Part shown: positions 29,261 to 35,584 of the stretch, one piece after another | Layout: every line of letters starts with the position of its first letter | Position numbering within the stretch: the stretch's first letter is position 1 | Assembly: GCA_902794395.1 (NCBI GenBank) | Contig: CADBHB010000004.1 | Span: 21,604-85,603 of the forward strand | Length of the DNA: 64,000 nt | From: an uncultured Ruminococcus sp. | GTDB lineage: Bacteria; Bacillota; Clostridia; Oscillospirales; Acutalibacteraceae | Direction of reading: 5' to 3' | Notes under the pieces: model-generated | Databases searched by the model: none | Seen by the model: the letters and a program-made list of their open reading frames with translations, nothing else | Told to the model about the DNA's origin: nothing | Position numbers and translations under genes: made by a program

Positions 29261-30430
29261 TCAAAGTCGTATACGGCTTTGGCTGCCCCGGCGTATCTTC
29301 GCCGTTTCCATGTCGTCCATATTATGTCCTCTCACGCTCTGTACCAGCCCCAGACACACCAGAGTGCTCAGCGCCGAGGTGCCGCCCGAGCTGAAGAAGG
29401 GCAGAGTGATGCCGATTACGGGGAAGAAGCCCAGCACCATGCCTATGTTGATGATGGTCTGCGACGCCAGCGAGGCAAATACGCCCGCGCAGATAAGCTT
29501 TCCGCTGTTTTCGGTGGCGTTTGAGGCGTTGAGCATGACCTTGATAACTATGCCGAAGAGAATAACTATAAGCAGCATGCAGCCGATAAAGCCCAGCTCC
29601 TCGCCGGCTACGGTCATAATAAAATCGTTTTCCTGCTCGGGCACGATGCCGAATTCCACTCTCGACCCGTGGTAAAGACCGTTGCCGCGCAGACCGCCGC
29701 TCGCTAGCGATACCTTGCCCTGGTACTGCTGCCAGCCGTAGTTGGTCATAGCGTTGCCGTCCAGGTCAAACAGCGCCAAAAAGCGGTTGCGGTGCTCGCT
29801 GTTCATCACAAAATTCCAAATGATGGGTATGCCCACCGTGAGCAAGCCGCCCAGTATTGCGAAATAGCGCAGCTGTACGCCCGCTGTAAAGCACATTATC
29901 AAAAACATCAGCGCGAAAATAAGCACGGTGCCGTCGTCGCCCTGCAAATGGATGACGACCATAGGCAGCAGCGCGTGACCCAGCAGAGTCAGTACTCCCG
30001 GCGGGGTGTGCAGAAGCTCCTTTTCGATCAAAAATGAAAGGTGCTTTGAAAAAGTGATGATGAAGCAGATCTTGATAAACTCCGAGGGCTGAAAGGTGTA
30101 GCCTCCGGGGAGCGCTATCCAGGCGGTGTCGTCGGTGCCGCTCACCTTGATGCCGAAGGCGAACACCAGTCCCGCCAAAATAACGCCTGTCAACAGGGCG
30201 ATGTACCATTTTTTAATTATGAACCGATAGTCGGCGAAGGTTATCACCAGTGCCGCCGCCATGCCGACGATAACCGCCGTGAGCTGCGGGCGCAGATAGT
30301 TGTAATCGCCCGCGCGCTGCATGCTTGAGATCAGCAGCAGACTGTATACGATGGCGGATATGGTCAGCAGCCACAGCACTACATCGGTTTTTCTAAAAAA
30401 GTCCGAAAAGGACCGTGAAAACTTTTCCAC
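29261..30430 (-). CDS. RodA/FtsW/SpoVE-family peptidoglycan polymerase
   Basis: A 389-residue SEDS-family membrane protein with about ten transmembrane helices that polymerises lipid II during elongation, division or spore cortex synthesis. Visible family motifs include YLRPQ near the second helix, the GYTFQPSE(F) segment, SGGLRGNGLYHGSR and a C-terminal PFFSSGGTS. The length and the ALPGGYTFQPSE-type sequence fit RodA best, but SpoVE and FtsW are hard to exclude. GTG 30430 is preceded by GAGGAG. No partner PBP2 gene lies alongside. It has a promoter divergent from fhs. Confidence 0.88.
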   Translation of the reverse strand: MEKFSRSFSDFFRKTDVVLWLLTISAIVYSLLLISSMQRAGDYNYLRPQLTAVIVGMAAALVITFADYRFIIKKWYIALLTGVILAGLVFAFGIKVSGTDDTAWIALPGGYTFQPSEFIKICFIITFSKHLSFLIEKELLHTPPGVLTLLGHALLPMVVIHLQGDDGTVLIFALMFLIMCFTAGVQLRYFAILGGLLTVGIPIIWNFVMNSEHRNRFLALFDLDGNAMTNYGWQQYQGKVSLASGGLRGNGLYHGSRVEFGIVPEQENDFIMTVAGEELGFIGCMLLIVILFGIVIKVMLNASNATENSGKLICAGVFASLASQTIINIGMVLGFFPVIGITLPFFSSGGTSALSTLVCLGLVQSVRGHNMDDMETAKIRRGSQSRIRL

Positions 30431-30469
30431 AGCGTTTCTCCTCGATTTTCATAAAACATACATATCTAT

Positions 30470-30498
30470 ATTATAGTAAATTCGGCGGATAATATCAA
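30470..30498 (-). promoter_or_regulatory. SigA-type promoter for rodA/ftsW gene
   Basis: On the minus strand TTGATA (30498-30493) and TATAAT (30475-30470) are spaced by 17 bp. Confidence 0.65.
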
Positions 30499-30536
30499 GC
30501 TATTTTTTGAAAATAGAATAATACTCACCACATCCT

Positions 30537-30546
30537 TTGTTATAAT
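30537..30546 (+). promoter_or_regulatory. Extended -10 promoter for fhs
   Basis: TGTTATAAT is a consensus extended -10 element ending at 30546, 35 bp before the fhs ATG. No good -35 hexamer is present at 16-18 bp, which is consistent with an extended -10 promoter. Confidence 0.5.
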
Positions 30547-30581
30547 AGGATAAATATAAAATAACGCGGAGGTGCGCATTT

Positions 30582-32249
30582 ATGTTATCAGACATTGAAA
30601 TCGCTCAGCAGGCTTCCCTGCTTCCCATCAAGGAGGTCGCGGCTCAGATCGGCATAGCTGAGGACGAGCTTGAGTTTTACGGAAAATACAAGGCAAAGCT
30701 CTCGGACGAGCTTAGTCAGCGGGTACAGAACGATCCCGACGGCAAGCTTATCCTGGTGACCGCCATCAATCCTACGCCCGCGGGCGAGGGCAAAACCACC
30801 ACTACGGCGGGTCTGGGTCAGGCTATGGCGAAAATCGGCAAAAAGGCTGTAATCGCGCTTAGAGAGCCGTCGCTGGGTCCCGTTTTCGGCATCAAGGGCG
30901 GCGCTGCCGGCGGCGGCTACGCTCAGGTGCTTCCCATGGAGGACATCAACCTGCACTTTACGGGCGACATGCACGCCATAACATCCGCCAACAACCTTTG
31001 CTGCGCCATGCTCGATAACCACATCCAGCAGGGTAACGCCCTCGGCATCGACCAGCGCCGCATCCTCATCAAGCGCTGCCTGGATATGAACGACCGCGCC
31101 CTGCGCAATATCGTCGTAGGCTTGGGCGGCAAGGTAAACGGCGTCCCGCGTGAGGATCACTTCATCATCACCGTAGCCTCCGAGGTCATGGCTATCCTTT
31201 GCCTTGCGGCGGACATCGACGACCTCAAGCGCCGCCTGGGCAATATCCTCGTCGCCTACAACTACGCGGGCGAGCCCGTATACGCGCGTGACTTGCAGGC
31301 GGACGGCGCTATGACCGCGCTGCTGAAGGACGCTATAAAGCCCAACCTCGTACAGACACTCGAGGGCACCCCCGCGATAATGCACGGCGGTCCCTTTGCA
31401 AATATCGCGCACGGCTGCAACAGCGTGCGCGCCACAAAGCTCGCGCTCAAGCTTGCCGATTACTGCATAACCGAGGCGGGCTTCGGCTCCGACCTGGGCG
31501 CCGAGAAATTCCTCGACATCAAATGCCGCTTTGCGGGCTTAAAGCCCTCGGCTATCGTGCTGGTGGCTACCTGCCGCGCGCTAAAATACAACGGCGGCGT
31601 GCCCAAGGCTGAGGTCTCGGCCGAAAATCTCGAGGCGCTCAAGAAGGGCATCGTAAACCTCGGCGTACACATCGAGAACATGCGCAAATACGGCGTGCCC
31701 GTGGTGGTCGCCATCAATCAGTTCGGCACCGACTCCGAAGCCGAGCTAAGCTTCATCGAACAATACTGCATCGAAAACGGCGCGGACTTCGCCCTGTCCA
31801 ATGTGTTCGGCAAGGGCGGCGACGGCGGCGTAGAGCTGGCGCGCAAGGTCGTTGAGGCGTGCGAAAAGCCCTCCGACTTCAAGCCCGTATACGACATCGA
31901 GCTTACCGTAAAGGAGAAGATCGAGGCGGTGGCAAAGACTATCTACGGCGCCTCCAAGGTCAATTACACCACAGCCGCCGAGAAGGCGATAGCCGAGGTG
32001 CGCAAGCTGGGCGCGGACAAGCTGCCTGTCTGCATCGCAAAGACGCAGTATTCGCTGTCCGACGATCCCGCGCTGCTCGGCGCGCCCAAGGGCTTTGAGA
32101 TAACCGTGCGCAACGTTTCGCTCTCAAACGGCGCGGGCTTCACCGTCGTCTACACCGGCGATATTATGACCATGCCCGGACTGCCCAAGGCTCCCGCGGC
32201 GCACAATATCGACGTCAACAGCGACGGCAAGATAACGGGACTGTTTTGA
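30582..32249 (+). CDS. fhs: Formate--tetrahydrofolate ligase
   Basis: A 555-residue enzyme that makes 10-formyl-THF from formate, ATP and THF, feeding purine synthesis and C1 metabolism. The P-loop [11 protein letters not shown] spans residues 64-74, and [19 protein letters not shown] follows as in characterised enzymes. GCGGAGG precedes the ATG. It starts a four-gene unit with tsaE (1-nt gap), tsaB and rpiB (4-nt overlaps). Such a mix of purine C1 supply, tRNA modification and pentose metabolism is probably a shared-expression unit rather than a pathway. Confidence 0.97.
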   Translation: MLSDIEIAQQASLLPIKEVAAQIGIAEDELEFYGKYKAKLSDELSQRVQNDPDGKLILVTAINPTPAGEGKTTTTAGLGQAMAKIGKKAVIALREPSLGPVFGIKGGAAGGGYAQVLPMEDINLHFTGDMHAITSANNLCCAMLDNHIQQGNALGIDQRRILIKRCLDMNDRALRNIVVGLGGKVNGVPREDHFIITVASEVMAILCLAADIDDLKRRLGNILVAYNYAGEPVYARDLQADGAMTALLKDAIKPNLVQTLEGTPAIMHGGPFANIAHGCNSVRATKLALKLADYCITEAGFGSDLGAEKFLDIKCRFAGLKPSAIVLVATCRALKYNGGVPKAEVSAENLEALKKGIVNLGVHIENMRKYGVPVVVAINQFGTDSEAELSFIEQYCIENGADFALSNVFGKGGDGGVELARKVVEACEKPSDFKPVYDIELTVKEKIEAVAKTIYGASKVNYTTAAEKAIAEVRKLGADKLPVCIAKTQYSLSDDPALLGAPKGFEITVRNVSLSNGAGFTVVYTGDIMTMPGLPKAPAAHNIDVNSDGKITGLF

Positions 32250-32250
32250 T

Positions 32251-32676
32251 ATGATACGGTTTGTTTCCAACAGCGCCGAGGACACCGAAGCCCTCGGCGA
32301 GCGCCTGGCGCTTACCCTGCGCGGCACAGAGGTCATAGCTCTGTTCGGCGGTCTGGGTATGGGCAAAACCGCCTTTACCCGCGGGCTTGCCCGCGGACTG
32401 GGCGTGGATGAGGGCGTGTCAAGCCCCACCTTCGCGCTGGTGAATGAGTACCGCGGAAAATACCCGATCTTTCACTTCGATATGTACCGGGTGCAGAGCT
32501 GGGATGACCTTTATTCCACCGGCTTTTTCGACTATCTCGACAACGGCGTGCTGGTTATTGAGTGGAGCGAGAACATAGAGGGCGCTTTGCCCGAAAACTA
32601 TATCCGCATCACTGTCAGCAGGGGACAAGAGGAAAATCAGAGAATTTTTGAGATAGAAGGTGTGGACGCGATATGA
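32251..32676 (+). CDS. tsaE: tRNA t6A synthesis ATPase TsaE
   Basis: A 141-residue P-loop ATPase that activates the TsaB-TsaD-TsaE complex making N6-threonylcarbamoyladenosine at A37 of ANN-decoding tRNAs. Walker A GGLGMGKT is at residues 33-40; SSPTFALVNEY and FHFDMYR are typical TsaE signatures. It starts one base after the fhs stop and overlaps tsaB by 4 nt. TsaD and TsaC are not in the window. Confidence 0.96.
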   Translation: MIRFVSNSAEDTEALGERLALTLRGTEVIALFGGLGMGKTAFTRGLARGLGVDEGVSSPTFALVNEYRGKYPIFHFDMYRVQSWDDLYSTGFFDYLDNGVLVIEWSENIEGALPENYIRITVSRGQEENQRIFEIEGVDAI

Positions 32677-33380
32677 CCATCTTAGCGCTCGATACCTCCG
32701 CTAAGGCAGCCTCGGTCTGTCTGGCGCGGGAGGATAAGATAATAGGCGAGTTTTTCATCAACACCGCACTCACGCACAGCCAGACACTGATACCCATGGC
32801 GGAGCAGCTCTGCAAAAACGCGGGCGTGCCGCTCGACGAGATCGACGCGGTGGCGGTCAACGCGGGACCCGGCTCCTTTACCGGCGTGCGCATAGGTGTT
32901 GCCGCGGCAAAGGGTCTGGCGTTTGAGCGGGATCTGCCCTGCGTGTCGGTTTCCACGCTTGAAAGCATGGCGTATAACTTTTTGGGCGCCGACTGCCTGG
33001 TATGCGCCGTGATGGACGCGCGCTGCGCGCAGGTGTACAACGCAGTGTTCCGCGTAACCGGCGAAAGGGTAGAGCGGCTCTGCGAGGACCGCGCAATAGC
33101 GCTTACGGACCTGAAGCTCGAGCTGGAGCAGTACGTCGAGCAGACGGTGCTGGTAGGCGACGGCGCTGAGATCAGCTTCAAATTCCTCGAAAATTCGCTC
33201 TCTAACGTGTTTTTAGCGCCGGTCAACAGACGGAGCCAAACGGCGGCTTCCGTCGCTCTGGCGGCGTTTAAGCAAATAAAACAAGCACATACGCTCACTC
33301 CCGCCGAGCTGATGCCGGTTTATCTCAGGCTTCCGCAGGCGCAGAGGGAGTTAAGATCAAAAATGGGGGAGAAGAAATGA
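32673..33380 (+). CDS. tsaB: tRNA t6A synthesis protein TsaB
   Basis: A 235-residue ASKHA-fold protein that dimerises with TsaD for t6A modification. It begins MTILALDTSAKAASVCL and contains the conserved NAGPGSFTGVRIG segment (about residues 65-78) and a MDARCAQVY stretch. The start lies in the tsaE stop (ATGA), as is usual. The normal Gram-positive neighbour rimI is absent; rpiB takes its place. Confidence 0.95.
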   Translation: MTILALDTSAKAASVCLAREDKIIGEFFINTALTHSQTLIPMAEQLCKNAGVPLDEIDAVAVNAGPGSFTGVRIGVAAAKGLAFERDLPCVSVSTLESMAYNFLGADCLVCAVMDARCAQVYNAVFRVTGERVERLCEDRAIALTDLKLELEQYVEQTVLVGDGAEISFKFLENSLSNVFLAPVNRRSQTAASVALAAFKQIKQAHTLTPAELMPVYLRLPQAQRELRSKMGEKK

Positions 33381-33826
33381 TAGCACTGGGATGCGATCAC
33401 GGCGGCTTCAATCTAATGGTCGCCATCAAAAAATATCTGGACGAAAAGGGCATAGCCTACAAGGACTTCGGCACCGACAGCGAAGCCAGCGTGGATTATC
33501 CCGTATACGCCTACAAGGTGGCAAAGGCTGTTACAGAGGGCGGCTGTGAGTTGGGTATCCTCTGCTGCGGCACGGGAATAGGCATTTCAATGGCGGCAAA
33601 CAAGGTCAAGGGCGTGCGCGCCGCGGTGGTCAACAACGAGTTCGGCGCCGAAATGACCCGCCGTCACAACCACGCCAACATCCTCTGCATGGGCGGCAGA
33701 GTCATCACCGAGGAGCAGGCGGTAAGGTTTACCGACATCTTCCTCAACACGCCCGAAGAGGGCGACCGGCACGACAAGCGCGTGGCGATGATAACCGCGA
33801 TAGAGGACGGCACATTTGAAGGCTGA
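33377..33826 (+). CDS. rpiB: Ribose-5-phosphate isomerase B
   Basis: A 149-residue LacAB/RpiB-family isomerase interconverting ribose-5-phosphate and ribulose-5-phosphate. The family residues are visible: GCDHGG at 5-10, the catalytic cysteine in CCGTGIGIS (C64), and TRRHNHAN for phosphate binding. LacA/LacB galactose-6-phosphate isomerase subunits share the fold, but no lac genes are near. It overlaps tsaB by 4 nt and is the last gene before a terminator. Confidence 0.93.
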   Translation: MIALGCDHGGFNLMVAIKKYLDEKGIAYKDFGTDSEASVDYPVYAYKVAKAVTEGGCELGILCCGTGIGISMAANKVKGVRAAVVNNEFGAEMTRRHNHANILCMGGRVITEEQAVRFTDIFLNTPEEGDRHDKRVAMITAIEDGTFEG

Positions 33827-33832
33827 CACTGA

Positions 33833-33865
33833 AACGCACCGTGAAAAGCGGTGCGTTCTTTTTGT
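33833..33865 (+). terminator. Intrinsic terminator after rpiB
   Basis: AACGCACCG and CGGTGCGTT pair around TGAAAAG and are followed by CTTTTT. Confidence 0.85.
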
Positions 33866-34126
33866 TTTGCGCTGTAATAATTTTGTAATCATTTGTAGTA
33901 AATTCGTCAAAAACACGCCGTTTTTAACATAATCAACATTTATTAACAAATTTTATCGAGTTTTCAACACAATCAACAGGCTTCCACATGGTTGAAAATT
34001 ATGTAAAAATAACTTAAAAAATAATTCTATGACAACAAATAGTACTGCAATATATACAACAAAATTCAAATTTGTAACGACTTTCTTCAAAAAATTTCAT
34101 TTTTTTAAATTTATTTACAAAAACAC
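33866..34126. other. AT-rich gap with repeated TTTTHAACA-type motifs
   Basis: No gene is apparent here. Two 18-bp direct repeats differ at two positions: TTTTTAACATAATCAACA at 33921 and TTTTCAACACAATCAACA at 33961. A related TTATTAACA lies between them at 33940, and an inverted GTTGAAAA at 33991-33998. The starts 33921, 33940 and 33961 are about two helical turns apart. This resembles a protein-binding array, either for the Xre regulator just downstream or a DnaA-like factor. Confidence 0.35.
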
Positions 34127-34155
34127 TTGCTTTTTTTCTTATAAAGTATTATAAT
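34127..34155 (+). promoter_or_regulatory. SigA-type promoter for Xre regulator gene
   Basis: TTGCTT at 34127-34132 and TATAAT at 34150-34155 have a 17-bp spacer. The leader to the ATG is about 100 nt and very AT-rich, with recurring AAGAATTTT-type runs. Confidence 0.7.
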
Positions 34156-34261
34156 AACATCATAATGTTCTTGAAGAATTTTGATAAAGAATTTTTCTGG
34201 AGAATTTTTTTATGGAATTTTTTAAAAGAATTCTAAAAAGAAGATATGGAGAGAGTAAGAA

Positions 34262-34510
34262 ATGAGATTACGTAAGCAGGAATTGGGAGACAGAAATCTG
34301 GTAGGCAATCGTGTGGAGCTTGTCAGGAAGCAGAAGGGCATGAAACAAAAGGAACTGCTGGCTCAGCTTCAGGTCAACGGAGTTGACATGAACGCGTCCG
34401 GTCTTTCCAAGCTTGAAGGTCAGATCCGTTTCGTAACCGATGTTGAACTGGTGGCGCTTGCCGATATCCTCGAGGTCTCGGTCGACTACCTGTTGGGCAG
34501 AGAGAAATAA
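34262..34510 (+). CDS. Xre-family helix-turn-helix regulator
   Basis: An 82-residue protein that is almost entirely one HTH_XRE domain: a helix with NRVELVRKQKGMKQKELLA, a recognition segment NASGLSKLEGQ, and the typical end ALADILEVSVDYLLG. GGAGAGAG lies before ATG 34262. It is flanked by a repeat-rich upstream region and several hairpins downstream, and lies 280 bp before the isolated ~640-nt transcription unit. Control of that unit or of its own promoter is plausible but inferred only from proximity. Small solo Xre proteins also occur in phage remnants and conjugative elements. Confidence 0.88.
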   Translation: MRLRKQELGDRNLVGNRVELVRKQKGMKQKELLAQLQVNGVDMNASGLSKLEGQIRFVTDVELVALADILEVSVDYLLGREK

Positions 34511-34554
34511 AGCTTAGCCGTTCTTCCTCCAAAAGATGTAATGCTTTTGGTTTT

Positions 34555-34582
34555 GAGAGCCGTTTATCGGCTCTCTTTTCTT
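34555..34582 (+). terminator. Intrinsic terminator after Xre gene
   Basis: GAGAGCCG and CGGCTCTC pair around TTTAT and are followed by TTTTCTTTT, 45 bp after the stop. Confidence 0.8.
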
Positions 34583-34624
34583 TTGCCCCGATCCATCAGG
34601 GGTTTTCCGCAACTTTTAGAAAAA

Positions 34625-34709
34625 CCCTGAAGGCTTTTTGACCTTCAGGGCATTTGATTTATGTTATTTTGCGTTGGATTACAAAAAAAGAGAGGTGCTT
34701 TTGACCTCT
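34625..34709. other. Two further perfect hairpins in the Xre-ncRNA gap
   Basis: CCCTGAAGG and CCTTCAGGG (34625-34650) form a 9-bp perfect stem; AGAGGT and ACCTCT (34691-34709) form a 6-bp perfect stem. Their loops are alike (CTTTTTGA and GCTTTTG). No gene lies between them. They may be redundant terminators shielding the promoter at 34793, or operators. The rest of 34710-34792 is AT-rich with nothing recognised. Confidence 0.45.
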
Positions 34710-34792
34710 AACATCTATTATTATATCACAACACAACAGGGTTTTCAAGGGCTTTTTGTAAAATAAAATTTAAAATAATTTTATAAAAAGTG

Positions 34793-34820
34793 TTGACATT
34801 GTGAAATAATATGGTATAAT
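34793..34820 (+). promoter_or_regulatory. Near-consensus promoter of the isolated RNA/peptide unit
   Basis: Perfect TTGACA (34793-34798) and perfect TATAAT (34815-34820) have a 16-bp spacer in AT-rich DNA. It is the closest match to the SigA consensus in the window, so strong transcription starting near 34827 is expected. Confidence 0.8.
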
Positions 34821-34870
34821 ATAGACAAAGAAAAACAAAAACAAACGGAAACGTAAAGGAGGTCTTTAAT

Positions 34871-34978
34871 ATGAAGATGAAGGTTTTCCAAATCCGACTG
34901 ATTAAAGATTTCATTCGGAGCTTACCGCCCAATGTGGAAGCCCAAAGCTTTTGGGCACAGGGAAGCGAAGCTTGCTAA
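34871..34978 (+). CDS. 35-residue peptide ORF in the isolated transcription unit
   Basis: AAAGGAGGT at 34855-34863, a full match to the anti-Shine-Dalgarno, precedes ATG 34871 by 7 nt, and the frame runs 35 codons to TAA at 34976. The peptide starts MKMKVFQIRLIKDFIRSLPP: a basic, amphipathic N-terminal half without a classical signal peptide. The C-terminal half is polar and ends in a lone cysteine (QGSEAC). I know no family. A perfect 7-bp hairpin (34940-34956) lies inside the coding part. It could be a real small protein, a signalling or toxin-like peptide, or a translated leader whose ribosome remodels the RNA behind it. Confidence 0.5.
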   Translation: MKMKVFQIRLIKDFIRSLPPNVEAQSFWAQGSEAC

Positions 34979-35238
34979 GCAGAATAGGCTGATTATTTCA
35001 TTGTTAAAAAAACAAATATTATTTAAACGAATCACGACCTGTATTCGCTGCCGAGGAATCACCACACTTCCTTAAAATCTCTTTCTGATTATTTTACATA
35101 TAGATTCCTGGGACTTAGTAAGCGGTTGTTTCGGTGCCGCCCGAAGGTATTTGGGGGCAATTGATAATTTTACAATTTAATATTTTTACTTTTGAATTTC
35201 AGGATCTTTCCTAATCTACAGAATAGGAGATTAGTCCC

Positions 35239-35259
35239 ATGAGAAGGTTTAGCTTTTAA
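35239..35259 (+). other. Mini-ORF with ribosome site (6 codons)
   Basis: AGGAG at 35225-35229 is followed 9 nt later by ATG 35239; the frame encodes MRRFSF and stops at TAA. A parallel mini-ORF MYKVRTL (35345-35368) has GGGAGG with 9 nt spacing. Both share the arrangement GGAG...TCCCATG...AAGG. They may be true mini-ORFs or a repeated RNA hairpin that only looks like an initiation site. Confidence 0.3.
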
Positions 35260-35426
35260 CAGACATCCTAACGAAACCGGAGAAGGTCCAATGTAATACT
35301 TAATTTTAAACGGTTCATTATTCTGATAAGGGAGGACAATTCCCATGTACAAGGTAAGGACACTTTAGATTTCAACAACAAAAAATTGGAGTGAGTCCCA
35401 AGAACAGTTTAAATTCAAAGTAACTT

Positions 35427-35460
35427 GAAAGCCGAGATGATGCGCACATCTCGGCTTTTC
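35427..35460 (+). terminator. Intrinsic terminator of the isolated RNA unit
   Basis: GAAAGCCGAGATG pairs with CATCTCGGCTTTTC (one mismatch near the base) around ATGCGCA, followed by T-rich sequence (TATTTCTGTTTTTCGTTTTTT). Confidence 0.88.
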
Positions 35461-35494
35461 TATTTCTGTTTTTCGTTTTTTGCAATATCTCATA

Positions 35495-35528
35495 AAGGCA
35501 AGGCGCGCCGTGTTGTGCGGTGTTGCCT
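35495..35528. repeat. Intergenic inverted-repeat element, copy C (short form)
   Basis: AAGGCAAGGCGCGCCG followed by TGTTGTGCGGTGTTGCCT. The core AAGGCAAGGCGCGCCG is identical to that in the copy at 2978, and the right end matches the copies at 9731 and 48568. The left terminal part (AAGGCTATACCG) seems absent, so this is a half-element. It lies just after the isolated RNA's terminator. Confidence 0.55.
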
Positions 35529-35535
35529 ATAGAAG

Positions 35536-35564
35536 ACAGGGTCGGCTCAATAAGCCGACCCTGT
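35536..35564. terminator. Strong hairpin between the isolated RNA and pgm
   Basis: ACAGGGTCGGCT and AGCCGACCCTGT pair perfectly (12 bp) around CAATA. It is 21 bp downstream of the minus-strand phosphohexomutase stop. A T-rich tail is stronger on the plus strand (TTTAATT) than on the minus, so it may serve both directions. Confidence 0.6.
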
Positions 35565-35584
35565 TTAATTGAGTCTGTTTGTAT

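Larger units (their letters stand above)
34827..35464 (+). ncRNA. Candidate ~640-nt structured RNA transcription unit
   Basis: A strong promoter at 34793 and a strong terminator at 35427-35460 define a self-contained transcript. After a 35-codon ORF it has about 450 nt with no substantial ORF but many complementary segments: GCCCAAA/TTTGGGC (34940/34950), AGGAATC/GATTCCT (35054/35103), TGGGACT (35109) with AGTCCCA at 35233 or 35394, and CTAATCT/AGATTAG (35211/35228). The motif GGAG-N4to8-TCC(C)A occurs four times between 35226 and 35400. The next gene, a phosphohexomutase, is on the opposite strand, so this is not a leader for a downstream gene. I do not recognise tmRNA, RNase P, SRP or 6S signatures. 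Large ornate RNAs such as OLE, ROOL or GOLLD are possibilities that I cannot test by eye. Confidence 0.45.

Noticed and set aside
33866-34126. Chromosome origin (oriC)
   Set aside because: The TTTTHAACA motifs resemble DnaA boxes only loosely; no TTATCCACA, dnaA, dnaN or rpmH is nearby.
35170-35352. 60-codon minus-strand frame across the structured RNA region
   Set aside because: No ribosome site of note, no homology recognised, and opposite to a well-defined promoter-terminator pair. Likewise 34726-34932.
34979-35426. Group I or group II self-splicing intron
   Set aside because: No domain V-like stem or GUGYG start, no P/Q/R/S elements, and no interrupted gene on either side.
34827-35464. 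tmRNA, RNase P RNA, SRP RNA or 6S RNA
   Set aside because: None of the conserved core sequences I know for these RNAs is seen, there is no tRNA-like end, and the tag-peptide ORF of tmRNA is absent.
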